NCBI GenBank assembly: GCA_009733775.1
Contig: WOGZ01000113.1
Coordinates: 1-64,000 of the forward strand
DNA length: 64,000 nt
Direction of reading: 5' to 3'
From: Alectoria sarmentosa
Lineage: Eukaryota > Ascomycota > Lecanoromycetes > Lecanorales > Parmeliaceae
A program made the position numbers and the translations under genes. Shown piece by piece: positions 21,901 through 33,948 of this stretch (within the stretch, counting starts at the first letter, position 1; each line of letters starts with the position of its first letter). Below the pieces are notes generated by a model. That model saw only the letters and a program-made list of their open reading frames with translations. It did not search any database and had not been told where the DNA came from.

Positions 21901-22336
21901 ATCGACGCCGATACTGTTGAACGCGCGGCATGCGATGTTGAACTCATACCCGAGGCGGACATAAACATCTGAGACATCGCCCTCAGTTGCATTGTGCCGT
22001 GACCACTGCGTCAGCGTTTCCAGTAGCTGTTTTGTGGCTATGAGTAGGTGGGTAACACTTTTCTCTATCTGAGAGAGCTGTTGGCCTGGCTGAGGAAGGG
22101 GTAACACCGTTAGTCATGTGTAGGCATTCTCCAGCATCTAAAGGGAAGGCCGTCAAACCTACGTTGGCTTTTCTATACGTTGATGATCTTGACGACCCGG
22201 AAGACGTTCGTGCGCCGGATTGTATTTGAGACGTTGGCTCGGGTGCTGCTGCCGTCGGAGGTGGATTGGATGGTTCCACAGCGGACCTTTTCTTGTCTGA
22301 GCGTTGGGAATTAGAAAAGGTTTGCATCGCTCTCAT
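18959..22336 (-). CDS. BUD6: Bud6/Aip3 actin-interacting polarity protein
   Basis: Exons 22336-22163 and 22089-19065 are firm; a last exon 19008-18959 is the best fit and gives 1082 residues. The N-terminal domain has IEKSVTHLLIATKQLLETLTQWS and DVYVRLGYEFNIACRAF, then DLGPVPELLR, typical of the Bud6 family. A disordered Ser/Pro-rich middle of roughly 400 residues includes a polyproline run. The C-terminal core (TLFLQYKSQIKKFLLP to ELGNFVEEGKLKKSGGVEEAERLR) is mostly coiled coil. Bud6 binds actin monomers and stimulates the formin Bni1/SepA at growth tips. The extreme C terminus depends on which AG at 19009-19013 is used; an alternative acceptor gives a different 16-residue tail. Confidence 0.88.
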
Positions 22337-23238
22337 GGCCTGCTCCTGTGGGTTGTCGCAGTACTGTAGGCAGTGATTGCAAGAAACGGTGCTTCATCGA
22401 AGAGAGCGAATGACTTGACGGGCCATGTAGGGCGTATGTTATACTATACAGGAGGCGGTTCCGCGTGATGCTGTACTCTGGTAACTCTGTAGGGTACGAG
22501 TACAGTAATAAGTAGGAACACGCTTTCAGACGGCCTCGCCTAGCGCCGTATTGGATACCTTACCTTAGCTGTGTAAGGTAGGTAAGGTACTTTACCTTAT
22601 GCTTGAGCCTTGGCGTTCTCCAGTCTCCACTAATCAATTTAAAGCTCCGTCTTGCTCACAATCACCTTGGACCTTTCTTTTCATACCACTCTACCACCAA
22701 CTAAATCCTCCTCCCTCCCTATCACTTCCCATCTTTTCCACCAGAACCATAGTCCCTCGGTCGGAAGGATTCAAGCTACTTTACTCCGCTTCGCAGCCAA
22801 ATCACAGAGCTATCAGCCTATCACCACAGCCTTACTTACCTACCTTACTCAATCCTTTTACTTTTACTTTTACTCACAGGTTCCAATTCACAAACTAAAG
22901 TACTTTACTTTAGATTCACAATTCATCCTCGTTACCCGCTAGCCTGACCTAAGGTAAGCTCCAGCGGAAAGCGGCTCTTCCGCCAAAAGTGCCCTGAACG
23001 AATTAACTTCTACCCCGAAACCCGAATTCCACCAACCTTTCAAACACCCATTCCCTACCTTCTCTGACTCTCCCTTCAATTGGCCCCAGCGGTCATTCTC
23101 AATCCTCTCACACGTCTTACATATATTCAGCCACTGTCTTGACAGCCTACTGAAATATAGGACAAGTACATATCAGCGGTCGCTCGCTCCCAGTACGGGG
23201 GTTGACCGTTCGGGCACCAATCCTGGCCTGTCTTGAAA
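22337..23238. promoter_or_regulatory. Divergent BUD6 / ataxin-2 promoter region
   Basis: 902 bp between start codons. Repeated TACCTTAC/GTAAGGTA motifs, several as inverted pairs, lie at 22555-22598 and again at 22845-22955 with TACTTTACTTT. The stretch 22620-23060 is pyrimidine-rich and probably the ataxin-2 5' UTR. No gene is supported. Confidence 0.5.
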
Positions 23239-26200
23239 ATGGCCACCGCAATGGTGAATGGCGGGCCAAGCGCAGAAGGGAGCTCTAGCGGTACCACAAT
23301 GGTCAGCACAGGGAAACAGCAGCCTAAGCCCGCTGGTAATGCTGGCAGCAAGCCTACCGACCTGAATCGGAAGCAGGCTGGACACATCCATGAAGGAGCC
23401 CAGAAGTAAGTGGCATACCTCTACACCGTCCCATCTACAGTTGTATGCTATGACGACACTTGTCCAGTACTGGGGATCATTCTCCTTTGCACTGCTCTCT
23501 GCTCAGCCGTACCTCCGAACTGCTTTACCATTTCCTCTCCCGCTCTCGAAACATCACTTGTCTCCTTCTCCCTATCGAGCTTGTCATTGATTTGACAACT
23601 TCGATCCAAGTATGAAATACGCTCAGGCTTACATGTGATTTACAGACGCAACGTTCCTCAAAAGGCTTGGACATCCGGCATGAATCCCATCACTCAGCGA
23701 TCGACTACTTCTGGTCAACAGAATGGTGTTGGATCCCAGGCTAAGAACAATGCTCACAAAATTGCAATTAATCAGGAGGCGAACATGGAAAAGCTCCCAA
23801 ATGAGCGACTCATGTACCTGCTGGCAAACTTCATGGTAAGCGAGCAAGATGAGACCAGGTGCTTTGAATCTCTAACAAGTCTCACGTTCATAGGGCCTTA
23901 CTGCTACTGTGACATTGAAGAACGGTGAAATGTTCTCGGGGATCTTCTTCGGGGCCTCCATGGAAAACAATGAGTCCAGTTTTATACTCAAGATGGTGCA
24001 GCAGATCAGAACAACTGAGAAAAGCGAAGTCAATGGCGCCCAAGATGACGTGGGAGCCTATTTTGGTGTTGGCGAAGACCACACAACATTATTTGACACT
24101 CAGAATGTCGCAGATCTTGCTGTTGAAGGTGTTGGGCTAGGTGCCCAAGAAAAATATCGAAACGGTAACAATCTCTTTGCATAACCAAACATCATCACAC
24201 TCTGATAAGGATTTGTAGGTTCTACAGCAGGATTTCGCACAGACACCGACATCTCAGGCAATCTTGCTTTTCGAGAACGACAACTCCAGCGCTGGACTTC
24301 CACCGCGGATACTGATGTTGATCTCTCTCTCGAGGGCTCAGGGTCAGGAGGGACATGGGATCAATTCAAAGCGAATGAGCAGCTCTTTGGCCTGAAAAGT
24401 GACTATGATGAAAACATCTACACTACGAGAATTGACCGATCAAATCCTTCATATCGCGAGCGTGAAGCAGCAGCAATACGCCTTGCACAGGATATTGAAG
24501 AAAGGTCAACTAGTAACGCCCACATCCGAGAGGAACGCGGGATGGTTGATGAGGACGGTGGGCTTGACGAAGAGGAGAAGTGAGCTTTACCTCCTTGTTT
24601 ATGGAAAACGAAGCTAAACATCAAGCAGGTACAGCGGTGTCCGTCGCCAAGGAGTAGATTACCCACCTCTTCAGTCTAGCCAGTCGAACAGATACATGCC
24701 GCCGGCTCGCAGGCCACCAAGCGGGAAACCCACCGTGGCAGGTGCACCCGTAGATCCCGCCATCATCTCTTCTCAAATTGCTCGATCAGATGCGAGTCCT
24801 CAAAGACAAGCAAACACAGCATTAAGACCGGCTGAAAATAGTGCAGCATCAGCAGCGTCTGGTGATGCAAAATCGCAAGATGCCAAGAAAGAAGCTGTCA
24901 AAGATATCTCTACAGGCAAAGTAGTCTCTGCCAGCACACCACGTCCAGCTGATACCTCCAAAGCACCGACTCCCAATGCTACCGCTAATGTGGAGGCCGA
25001 GGTACTAGATTCGTTTCGAAATTTCGCCATGTTCGAGAAGAACAGACTCGCAGATGACCGCCGCAAACGCGTGAGTCATGACAAAGCTATCAAGCTGAAC
25101 GACCTGAAGAAGTTTTCAACCAATTTCAAGCTACATACGCCCGTACCTAAGGATTTAGTCCCAATTCTTGCAAAGGACACAGCAAAACAGCACGAGATCG
25201 TGGAGAAGGCTCAGCGTGAGGCGGAACAAAAAACGGCGACGCCACCGAAAACGTTGGCTAGTTCAGCAGATCAACCATCAACAAAAGGCCCTGCCGAGTC
25301 AAAGCAAGATGGAACACGGGCTCCACCGAACGCCACCGAGCGGCAGGAGTATACAAACTTTCGCCCAGGTTTTCCTCCACGAGACCCGCAAGCTGGTATG
25401 CTACCGCGCGAGAAACAACCGCAATTCCCAAGTATGTTTCCATCTGCGCAAAATGGTCAAGGTCTCCTCAGCCATCGCTTAGCCGACAATCATGGCCGAC
25501 ACAGAGGTGGCATGCCAGTATCCATTCCGACCCCACTTCCCATTCAAGGTGCCCAAAAACCTCCCAGGCCTATCGTCAACGCTGTTCAAGTGCCTAACTC
25601 ACAAGCATCAAGCACTGTACGAACCCCAACGTCTGCAGCTTCTGCCAAATTCAACGTGTTCAAGCCTAACCCAGCGGCTAATACGTTCAAGCCAACTGGA
25701 ATGACCAGTGCTGCTTCCAGTCCAAGATCAAATGCCGCCAGGCCCATGTCTCGAGCTCCAAGTCCAAGCGAATTCTTTGGTACCAAGAAACCACTTCCGT
25801 CTGGAGAGACGCATTCGATCCTGGACAGCTTCAATCCCTTGAAGCGTCTCAGGGAGAAAGCCCAAAAAGAGGGGAAAGCAAAGGACTATGCTGCGAATGG
25901 CGGTATTGTATACGCTCATGCGACCCCTGTCACCTGGACCCAGGTGAAGAGTGACGAGAATTTCAAGTCGTACAAAGATATGTATGAAGATGCACCGCCA
26001 GCGTCGCGTGGTGTCTCTCCCCAACATTCAACAGCCTCTCCGGTTAATCCAGCTCTTTTGCATCAATTACCTGCCCATTTGCAGCACGCCCCGCAAGGCA
26101 TGCCTCATCTGCAAGCGCCTCAACAAGTACCATATCCGGGTCCGCCACAGCCGCATCATTTTCCCGGCGTACCTCATCATTACGATGAGCACCGCATGCA

Positions 26201-26890
26201 TCCGTCTCCGTCACAGTCTTCGGCATATTCAACTCCTCGGGTACAAGGGCCTTATCTAGCATACCCACCGCCAATGGGCCAACTACCATATGGGTATAGC
26301 CAGCCAGCGCCGCCCCACATTATGGGCCATGGTGCTCCTCAACAAGGGTTTAGACCGGTCCCCGGTGGGCCACCGTATGGACAATCCCCCGGGCAACAAT
26401 TTTCAGCTCCGATGATGGTTCACAACTCCTCTCAGGGAAGTTTCATGGGTCCACATGGGATGCCGGGGCCCCAAATGCCAATATTTGCCCCTGGACAAGT
26501 TGCTCCGTACGGTGGGCAGTCGCAGCCGCCAAGTGGATTTCCCAGCCCGGGGAGAGCAACGCCCATGATACATCAAGGCTCTTTCCAAGGGCAGTACGTG
26601 GGTAATCAGCAGTACGGTACACCGATCTATGCACAACAGCCACCTCAACACAGTAAGATCCTTGACGTGGAGAGATTATTCACCGCTGACGCGACATAGC
26701 AATGCCTATGCGTGGCTATGCATCTCCGCAGCCGCATTACAGCCAAAGCCCCCAGCAGCAACCACATTTCCCTCCTCAGGTCAGTCGCGTGCCTAGCAAT
26801 AGCTATGCGCACCACCAGTATCAACACATGCCTGCACAGCATAATCCTCCTCCTGGAGTTCCCATGGACGGAGGAGATGTTATGAAATGA
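23239..26890 (+). CDS. PBP1: Ataxin-2/Pbp1 homologue, RNA-granule protein
   Basis: Six exons (23239-23405, 23646-23835, 23894-24164, 24219-24579, 24629-26652, 26700-26890) give 1067 residues. An Lsm-like ataxin-2 domain spans about 105-200 (RLMYLLANFMGLTATVTLKN, GEMFSGIFFG). An LsmAD domain follows at about 220-300 (GTWDQFKANEQLFGLKSDYDENIYTT, YREREAAAIRLAQDIE). The rest is disordered and rich in Pro, Gln and Ser, with a conserved island around SILDSFNPLKRLREKAQKEG that may include a PAM2-like poly(A)-binding-protein contact. Yeast Pbp1 binds Pab1, promotes polyadenylation and stress granules, and restrains TORC1. The first intron is 240 bp, the others 47-58 bp. The long low-complexity tail is normal for the family. 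Confidence 0.92.
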
Positions 26891-27251
26891 AAAATGGAGA
26901 GGCGATCGCGGAATGATCTGTCGTCACGACAGTTTTCTGCACGGCGCTTCGCTGCACACTAGCATTGACGCGCAGGCGGGGCGAAGGCTCACCCTGGCGT
27001 CGGATGCAGCTGGACCTTGGCTGAGTACTTGTTGTTTTACCTGTTACACGATTTAGCGGCATCATCATACCCGCGGCATGGGCGAAGGGCGTTCTGGCTA
27101 GTCCAGACTACGCATCCGGTATGGATGAAAGAGGGAATGCATGGATAAGGGCACAAAAGCGAAGGCGAGGATGGACAATGGAATGGAAGGGCATGGCAAG
27201 ATTGCAGGCTAAAGCATTAAAAGTGGGGCGGATGTAGGGTGGGTAAGGAGA

Positions 27252-27310
27252 AAGTGTGAAGTGTGAAGTGTGAAATGTGAAGTGCAGGTGAGGTGAGGTG
27301 AGGTGAGGTG
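27252..27310. repeat. Tandem AAGTGTG and GGTGA repeats
   Basis: Four imperfect AAGTGTG units are followed by about six GGTGA units. Simple-sequence array, no coding potential. Confidence 0.9.
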
Positions 27311-27720
27311 GCTGGAGGGAGGAGAAGTGTAGTCAGGTGTGGCTTGGCTCCGCAGGTAAGTATGCATGGTAATTGGCATGGCTCGAGTAGCAACCGCTTA
27401 GGAGCTCCCACTGTCAATCCAAACCTTTTGCATGATATTTCTAAGCATGCTCGTATCGTGAAAAGTGCTCGGTTAGGAGATTATGATGTTGACCTTTGGG
27501 TAGCTTGGTTAAGCACATTCAATAAGTACAAGTAGAGGGAGGGAGAGAGAGACGGAGACGGAGGTAGAGTAAGGAGAGTACTCCGTAGAGAATTCCGTAG
27601 AGTACTGTCATCTTTGATCCTCGTCGCCGCCTCTTCTCTCTTCCAAACCTCATTTCTCTCCATCCTCTTCACGTCTTTAGTCATTGGGTTTGCATAAGTA
27701 ATTCGAGTAAAGTCGTTGTT

Positions 27721-27780
27721 CAAAGTATTCAAAGTATTCAAGAACTCAAGAAATCAAGTATTCAAAGTATTCAAGTATTA
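27721..27780. repeat. Tandem AAAGTATTC repeats
   Basis: AAAGTATTC units in two clusters separated by an AACTCAAGAAATC spacer. Confidence 0.85.
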
Positions 27781-28024
27781 TAGTGGTGAAAGGAAATGTA
27801 TCCGTAGGTGGGTATTATTTGTACTCCCTTCTTGTGTGTAATCTTGCTGCATGCCCAATGTCTTTTTCCCCAAGTAATATTTTCATCTGATGCTTACTGA
27901 CTCGATTGCAGAAACTCCGTAATCACGACCCATATCACGACCAATTTCTAAATTCGCCCTTCTTTCCACTTCTCCTGACCAGCTACTGCCGAACACTGGG
28001 AAGCCTCGTCCAAGCTGAAGCATC

Positions 28025-30181
28025 ATGGATATCCTTGACCGAGGACTCGAAAAGGCAGAGCGCCATGCCAGTCCAGACCCTTTTTCACACAATTTTCCTG
28101 CCGATACGTCCAAACCGCCAGAGCAGATGCGCATCCCAAAAACTGCTTCTCCGAAAATCGAGAGACGAGATCCGACAGCATCCTTAGGCTCGACAGCTTC
28201 TTCATCCGCTTCCGCTTCGTTTCTTCGAGAATCGGTGGGCATGTCCAAGGTAAATACGCAGCGAGACCTTGACAGACATCCAACCGAACTCGATCGGATA
28301 GAAACGCACAAGACTCAGCATAGTAGTACGGTAGGGAGGACTATCACATCGCGGAAATCCAAGAAACCTTTGCCGAATTTTGGAGGAGGTAAAGAATTTC
28401 CCCCACCATTACCAGCACAGGAAGGATACGTCGTTGAGTTCGATGGGCCGGACGATCCAATGCATCCGCAGAATTGGCCGCTGCGCAAGAAGTGAGTTCT
28501 ATGCACGGATATAGACTGTTGACCGGTTTTTTACTTATGCCCTGCCCAGGATGTTTCTTGCTGTGATATTAGGCTACACAACTGTAAGCACCCTTTCTGA
28601 CCAATTTCCTCCCCTTCCATATCCTTTTCTGAGTCTCAAGACATGTCTGAGAAGCAAAGCACATGCTTCTGCTCCCCCAAACACGTCTGTAAACTCAAGA
28701 ATTCGTCTCAAAAGAGAAAAGCTGAAACCGATTTTGGTGTAGTTAACAGCCGCGTTCGCGAGCAGTATATTCTCCACAGCCACAGCAGCCGTTGCCAGGC
28801 AATTCCATGTGTCAACAGAGGTAGGAATACTTGGACTATCTCTCTACGTTCTGGGGTTCGCTTGCGGTCCAGTTTTCTGGGCCCCACTGTCTGAGCTGAG
28901 AGGCAGGAAACTCCCATTGATCATCGCCATGTTCGGTTTCTCCATATTCTCCATCGGAAGCGCGGTAGGAAAAGACCTGCAAACGGTGTTGATCTGTCGA
29001 TTCTTTGGTGGTGTCTTCGGGTCCTGTCCTCTCGCCGTCGTGGCTGCAGTCTTTTCTGACATGTTCAACAACCGAACCCGTGGTCTCGCAGTCACAGTCT
29101 TCTCTATGACCGTCTTCACCGGACCCCTCCTCGCTCCTTTCATTGGTGGCTTCACTGTCATGAACAAGCATCTCGGATGGCGCTGGACCGAATACTTGGT
29201 TGCTTTGATGGGCTTCCTAGCCCTCGGCCTCAATCTTCTGTTCCTCGAAGAAACATACCCGCCGATTGTACTTGTCCAAAAAGCCGGCGAACTGCGTCGT
29301 CGTACCTTGAATTGGGGGATTCATGCCAAGCAGGAAGAAATCGAAGTTGACTTCCGCGAACTCGTCACCAAGAACTTCAGTCGACCACTGCGGCTCCTCG
29401 TTACCGAGCCCATCGTTTTGCTTCTCAGTATATATATGGCCTTCATCTACGGCCTACTCTACCTGTTCCTCACCGCCTATCCCATCGTCTTCCAGCGCAT
29501 CCACCACATGAATCAAGGCGTTGGCGGATTACCTTACTTCGGCATGGTCTTTGGCATGATACTCGCCGGTCTGTACATCGTTTTCACTCAGAAATCCTAC
29601 GCTAAAAAGTTGACCGCGAATAACAATGTCACAATCCCAGAATGGCGTCTCCCACCAGCAATCGCTGGCGGCGTTTCGTTCACGTTGGGTCTTTTCTGGT
29701 TCGGATGGTCCGGCTACAGAGCAGATATCCACTGGATCGCACCCACATTATCCGGCCTTTTCACTGGCTTCGGCTTACTCTCCATTTTCCTACAATCGCT
29801 CAATTACCTCGTGGATTCGTATCTCATGTTGTAAGCCACCTTTCCCCGTAGCACTCTCCCCAGTCAATCTCATAACTCATCGTCTTCTCTTCCAGCGCCG
29901 CCTCAGCCATAGCTGCAAACACCATCCTGCGCTCTCTTTTCGGCGCCGCGTTTCCCCTGTTCGCCACGTACATGTTCGACGCGCTTGGCGTCAATTGGGC
30001 TGGCACACTGCTAGGCTGCGTCGCGCTCATCCTCGTCCCTATTCCGGTCGTTTTTTGGAGGTATGGGGCGAAAATTAGGGCGAGGAGCAGGTTCGCGCCG
30101 ACGGCGAAGGCGCAGCCAGTGCTTGCCGTTGCGGATGAGGAGGACGGGGTTGAAGGTGGCATGGGCAGTGGTGAGAAATGA
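28025..30181 (+). CDS. MFS exporter of the DHA1 polyamine/drug type
   Basis: Four exons, 28025-28491, 28550-28583 (34 nt), 28743-29830 and 29896-30181, give 624 residues. A long Ser-rich cytosolic N terminus ends in FDGPDDPMHPQNWPLRKK, the usual sequence before helix 1 in Tpo1/Flr1-like H+ antiporters. Twelve helices follow. The DHA1 motif SELRGRKLPLI comes after helix 2, and MTVFTGPLLAPFIGGF in helix 5 resembles the antiporter motif C. Yeast relatives export polyamines and various toxic compounds at the plasma membrane; substrate here is unknown. The second intron is a 159-bp introner-like element; the other two are 58 and 65 bp. No associated biosynthetic genes are nearby. Confidence 0.9.
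28584..28742 (+). repeat. Introner-like intron (MFS exporter intron 2)
   Basis: A 159-bp phase-0 intron, GTAAGC to GGTGTAG. Core GAGTCTCAAGACATGTCTGA with inverted partner AACACGTCTGTAAACTC, then TCTCAAAAGAGAAAAGCTGA as in the acyl-CoA oxidase copies. Confidence 0.75.
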
Positions 30182-30562
30182 GTGGGTTTGGGTTTTGGGT
30201 GGCTTTTCCGGGTAGGTATTGGGCTGGGAACCCGTTGGGTGTTTGTTCTTCTCTCTTTTGGCTTGAACATTTTGGTAGCTGCATAGGAGAGCACGTTCGA
30301 TTATTGAAACCACCTGTGGTACTGTTGTGACTACCACGCGGTGATTAGCACAAACATCGATCTGATTCTGCAAGAGTTCATCTTCATCATCGCCACTTTG
30401 GAGGTAAAGAAACCGAGAGAAACTCCCCACCGATGGCCCAAATGGTTTGCTGAAACCCATCCTCGGCCTGCAAAGACGCGACTCTTACTCCTCCTATCTT
30501 AAATCTCAAAAGCCAGATGGTCAAATCAAGCCCAACAAATCCTTCATTAACCCATCAATTTT
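30182..30562. terminator. Convergent 3' region of MFS exporter and secreted-protein gene
   Basis: The 381 bp between stop codons should hold both 3' UTRs. No further gene is visible. Confidence 0.4.
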
Positions 30563-31868
30563 TCAGAATATCCTCGACCTTCTTCGACACCTCGTATGCA
30601 CCGCACTCCCATTTCTCCCTGCTGATGCCTCGGATGTTCCAACCCCTGTCCTCAGCGCTGGCGCCGCCACAGATGGAGAGGTAGAGGTCTCCTGACTCCC
30701 GACTTGTTCTGTTGTTCCCTCCGCTATCTTTACTCCCGTACTCTGCGCTGGTACCACGGCGGAGTAAGGCGTAAAGGTCTCTGGATCCATAGGCGCCAGC
30801 ACGATTGGCGTAGAACCAGGGGGCGCTGATGCTGACGCCGCAGATACTAGAAGTTTTACGTCGCTGCCGTCTGCACAAGTGTACTCTGTGCTGATAGAAA
30901 TAGAGGTGAGTATTGCAGTCGTGGTATACCCAGCAGCGATTAAGGTGGTTGTGTACGTCACCACGACGGTGATACGCTCAGTGCTCGTGCTCGGTGCTGC
31001 GATTGGGGTCCACGCGGTGCCGGGATTGCTGGAGGGCATGGTCCATTTGAGAGAGAGTATGTGGATCGTAGGAGAGCTTGAGGGTTGAGGATCTGAGAAC
31101 GAGGTGGTACTTTGGCTGGACGATGATGCAGCGCCTTCACTGACGGCGAGGACAGCCGGCGTGGGTTCTTTCTCAGCGGTCGCAGCGCTAACGACCATGG
31201 CTGGTATGGCTGTCACAGGCGCGCTTATCGTTGGGGCCATTACGATATCTGGAGGCTGGGGTTGAAGTTGTTCGTTGGCGCATTCGGCTAGTGATGCTGG
31301 GAGAGTGTAGTAGCAGCCACAGTAGGCGTAGGCTTGCATTCTGTGGAGGCATCAGAAAATGGAGGTGAAGCACGTGTCCCAGAGATGATTGACGTATAAT
31401 TGTTGCAGTTCTGGTAGCCAAATAGTGAATCGGAGCATGCCGTGTGGTCGTCACCATTGGCCATCAAACAGTCGGTGAAAAGACCGAAATACTGGCCACA
31501 GGTGTTGGTGGCAGATTGTTGGATGTGTACGGTCCTGAATGATCATCAACACAAGAGCGAAGCTGAGAAGGTTGAGCATAGCGCCCACATTTGGTCGGAA
31601 CATGTAGGAGAGTCATTGGTGAGAGTCTGGTTGCAGACATCGGCGACGATCTGAATCATGTCAATAAAAACTGTCCAAGAGCCAATCGGAGAAGACGGAC
31701 CGATGACTCGCTAACATCTGGCGCCGCTGGGTCACAGAGACGGCGCTCGATAGTCTCGCCGGCTGCGACATCGCGTGGAACGAATCCTGCCCCTACTCTT
31801 GGCTGGGATGAAATAAGGAGTGCGCAGAGGGAATTGAAGCAATTGAGGTATCTAGAGGACCAAAGCAT
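30563..31868 (-). CDS. Putative secreted Cys/Thr-rich protein
   Basis: Four phase-consistent exons, 31868-31701, 31650-31589, 31534-31394 and 31340-30563, give about 382 residues; introns are 50-54 bp. The proposed start has a signal-like N terminus (MLWSSRYLNCFNSLCALLIS). A cysteine-rich region of about 110 residues follows, with VCNQTLTNDSPTC, NTCGQYFGLFTDC, CSDSLFGYQNC and YAYCGCYYTLPASLAEC. After it comes a long Ser/Thr/Pro-rich tail without cysteine pairs, suited to O-glycosylation. No GPI signal is seen; the C terminus is basic. I do not recognise the family. The 3' three exons are better supported than the first. A role in the cell wall or secretome is inferred only from composition. 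Confidence 0.55.
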
Positions 31869-33059
31869 AGTGCTGTAGAGAATGGTGATAGCTTGATTAA
31901 GGATAGCGACGTTGATGAGTGAAAGAAACGGTGACAACTTGCAAACCAGGGAGAGGTGGACCATGAAGAAGGAGCGCGTTACTGCAATCAATACGCAAAT
32001 CCTCCAGCCCCGTCAACGATGCTGAAATGTCATTCAAAGGCATGAAAATGTCCCAGCCTCCCAATCTTCATTTCTGTGATCGGGATGCATCTTATGTAAC
32101 TCTCCAAGCTCTGGGGCTTGAAAGGGCGCGCTGGGTAAGCGCTTGAACAGAGTGTAGCTGGGACGTAGTCCGCGCTTTGCGATTATGAGTGGGGTCTACA
32201 TTCCAGTATCCCTTGCTTGCGAAGATCTGGCTGCTTTCCAGGTGATGGTGGTGTATTTTAGTTAGACCAGCTGTAGATCTATATACGAAGCCATCTCCGC
32301 CGCGGTGATGATAGACGCAAGGTAAAGTGCGTAGCAAAGTCTTTAGTTCGGGCCAACCATAGCGAACGGCGTAGTTCAGCCATATTGGAAGCAAGGAGAG
32401 ATCAAAAGTTGAAGTTCCAGTTGGGAGTGAGGAATAACGGCCTTTAAGTCAAACGCTGTAAATTTCAAGCAAAGGGTAACAGTTTTGCAGGTCTTCAAAG
32501 TTCGTGCCGTTGATCGCGCTAGTTCTGTACATAAATTCGGAAGGACGCTCATCGATGCCGTCCGGAGAGCGGTTTTGGACGCTCAGCCTTCAATAGGCCA
32601 ATGGCGGCCGAGTGCCCGCTCGGACGCGTCTATTCGGCTCTTTGTGCTTTGATTGGCGTATTTGTCGACTTGAACAGCCCTTTAATCAAGAGCACTTCGA
32701 GGGGCTTGTAGAACGGAAACATGGATGAGGTGAGGAGTTTCCCGGTCAAGGAGGTGTAAACAGTCAATTCGGAGCGCAAATGGACCAGGTGGCTTCGGTT
32801 GAACGATACCGCTGGCGGCATTGTTTGCTTTTGGGGTTCCGGTGGTAGATCACCGCCGTCAGCGTGACGTTTTTCGTCGTGCTGTTGACGCAGACCAAGA
32901 TTGAGCGAAGTCGAACATGAGCCGAAGATGCGGTAGGGAATCCAAGTAGAGGGAGGAGCTCGACCGATGTGATTGGTCCCAGTGGCAGAAGAGATGCGGC
33001 TAAAGATACTATGGGAGCCAATAACGTAACATCGTGGGGGACGACCTGATGCTTGAAAC
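31869..33059. other. Intergenic region, no confident gene
   Basis: Several minus-strand frames open here (32092-32394 and 32630-33211). None has a recognisable domain, and the second overlaps the downstream small gene in another frame. An unannotated gene cannot be excluded around 32630-33050. Confidence 0.4.
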
Positions 33060-33425
33060 CTATCGGCCTCCAGAAGCACCTTGTGCACGAGGGGAGGAGG
33101 GGCCGCCAGAAGCCGACGGCGTGCTGGAAGATGAGCGTGCGCCATCGACCCGGGGTGTCTCGCCTTTGTAATGATTCCAGAATCTAGCAACGGCTTGCTT
33201 TGCCACCGCATTGTTGTCGTAACGGCTGCGGTAGTAAGTGAAGACGGCGAACTCCTCCTTTTTCATCACATACGTCGAAGGTTGGGCCTGGATCCGACGC
33301 CAGATATCTCCAATGTTTCTTTCAAGCACTTGAGTAACGCCTGGAGAAATTTGGCCGTTTTGATTGTCTTTGGCTATCTCGAGAGCGTTTGCCACCGTTG
33401 GCTGATTCGAACCTTGGCCACCCAT
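33060..33425 (-). CDS. Small conserved fungal protein of unknown function
   Basis: A single exon of 121 residues. Start 33425 (MGGQGSNQPTV) is preferred over an in-frame ATG 45 bases upstream because the conserved part begins here. The body has SPGVTQVLERNIGDIWRRIQ, YVMKKEEFAVFTYYRSRY and AVARFWNHY, followed by a Ser/Pro-rich disordered tail. From memory, this pattern belongs to an uncharacterised family widespread in filamentous ascomycetes; it is soluble, with no signal peptide or helix. A role cannot be assigned. It stands alone at the left border of the gene desert, with a polypurine array in its upstream region. Confidence 0.65.
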   Translation of the reverse strand: MGGQGSNQPTVANALEIAKDNQNGQISPGVTQVLERNIGDIWRRIQAQPSTYVMKKEEFAVFTYYRSRYDNNAVAKQAVARFWNHYKGETPRVDGARSSSSTPSASGGPSSPRAQGASGGR

Positions 33426-33492
33426 TTTGTGATGGAGGGGGGTTGAGCAAAAGGGACCGTCAAGATTCAAGGATGGATGTGGACGCAGCCTG

Positions 33493-33556
33493 CTTAAAGA
33501 GGAAGAGGAAGAGGGAGAGGAAGAGGAAGAGGAAGAGGGAGAGGAAGAGGAAGAGA
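33493..33556. repeat. GGAAGA-type polypurine repeat
   Basis: About ten hexamer-like units of GAGGAA/GAGGGA, in the promoter of the small conserved gene. Confidence 0.9.
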
Positions 33557-33948
33557 GAAGGGTAGATCAAAGGGCTGGCAAGTGAGACAGGCAGCGGTGC
33601 TGTATACGAGTTGAAGAGAAAAGGCAAAGACGAAGGGATGGAGATGAGATGAGGGAGCAAATGGCCGTGAGAGATGCAAGAGCTTCAGACTCGCGTAGAA
33701 GGTTCGGATACGGGAAAGCATATGGCGAGGCATCCAAGGCCCATGGACGGTCCCAATGGGTGAGATGAAAGTCGAAAAGACAAAGTATCAGGCTGCATTA
33801 GGCCCTGGCAGACGCACCACGAAGGAAGGGCCCATACCTAGCAGAGTCTGATGCAGCCGTTGAAGCCGTCTGACGAGTGACAGGGACAGTGACAGGGAGC
33901 AGGACGAGGTCCGTGCAACGTCGACGGCAAGCAAGTGGCAATCATGGT

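Larger units (their letters stand above)
26891..28024. other. Gene-free interval with small tandem repeats
   Basis: A 1.1-kb region between ataxin-2 and the MFS exporter. It contains a tandem array near 27252-27310, a second near 27721-27780, and repeated ACTCCGTAGAG motifs at about 27580-27605. No gene was recognised; the right end should be the MFS promoter. Confidence 0.55.

Noticed and set aside
32630..33211. 193-codon minus-strand frame overlapping the small conserved gene
   Set aside because: No domain or composition signal, and its upstream part is simply the other frame of a better-supported gene. Kept only as a possibility in the intergenic note.
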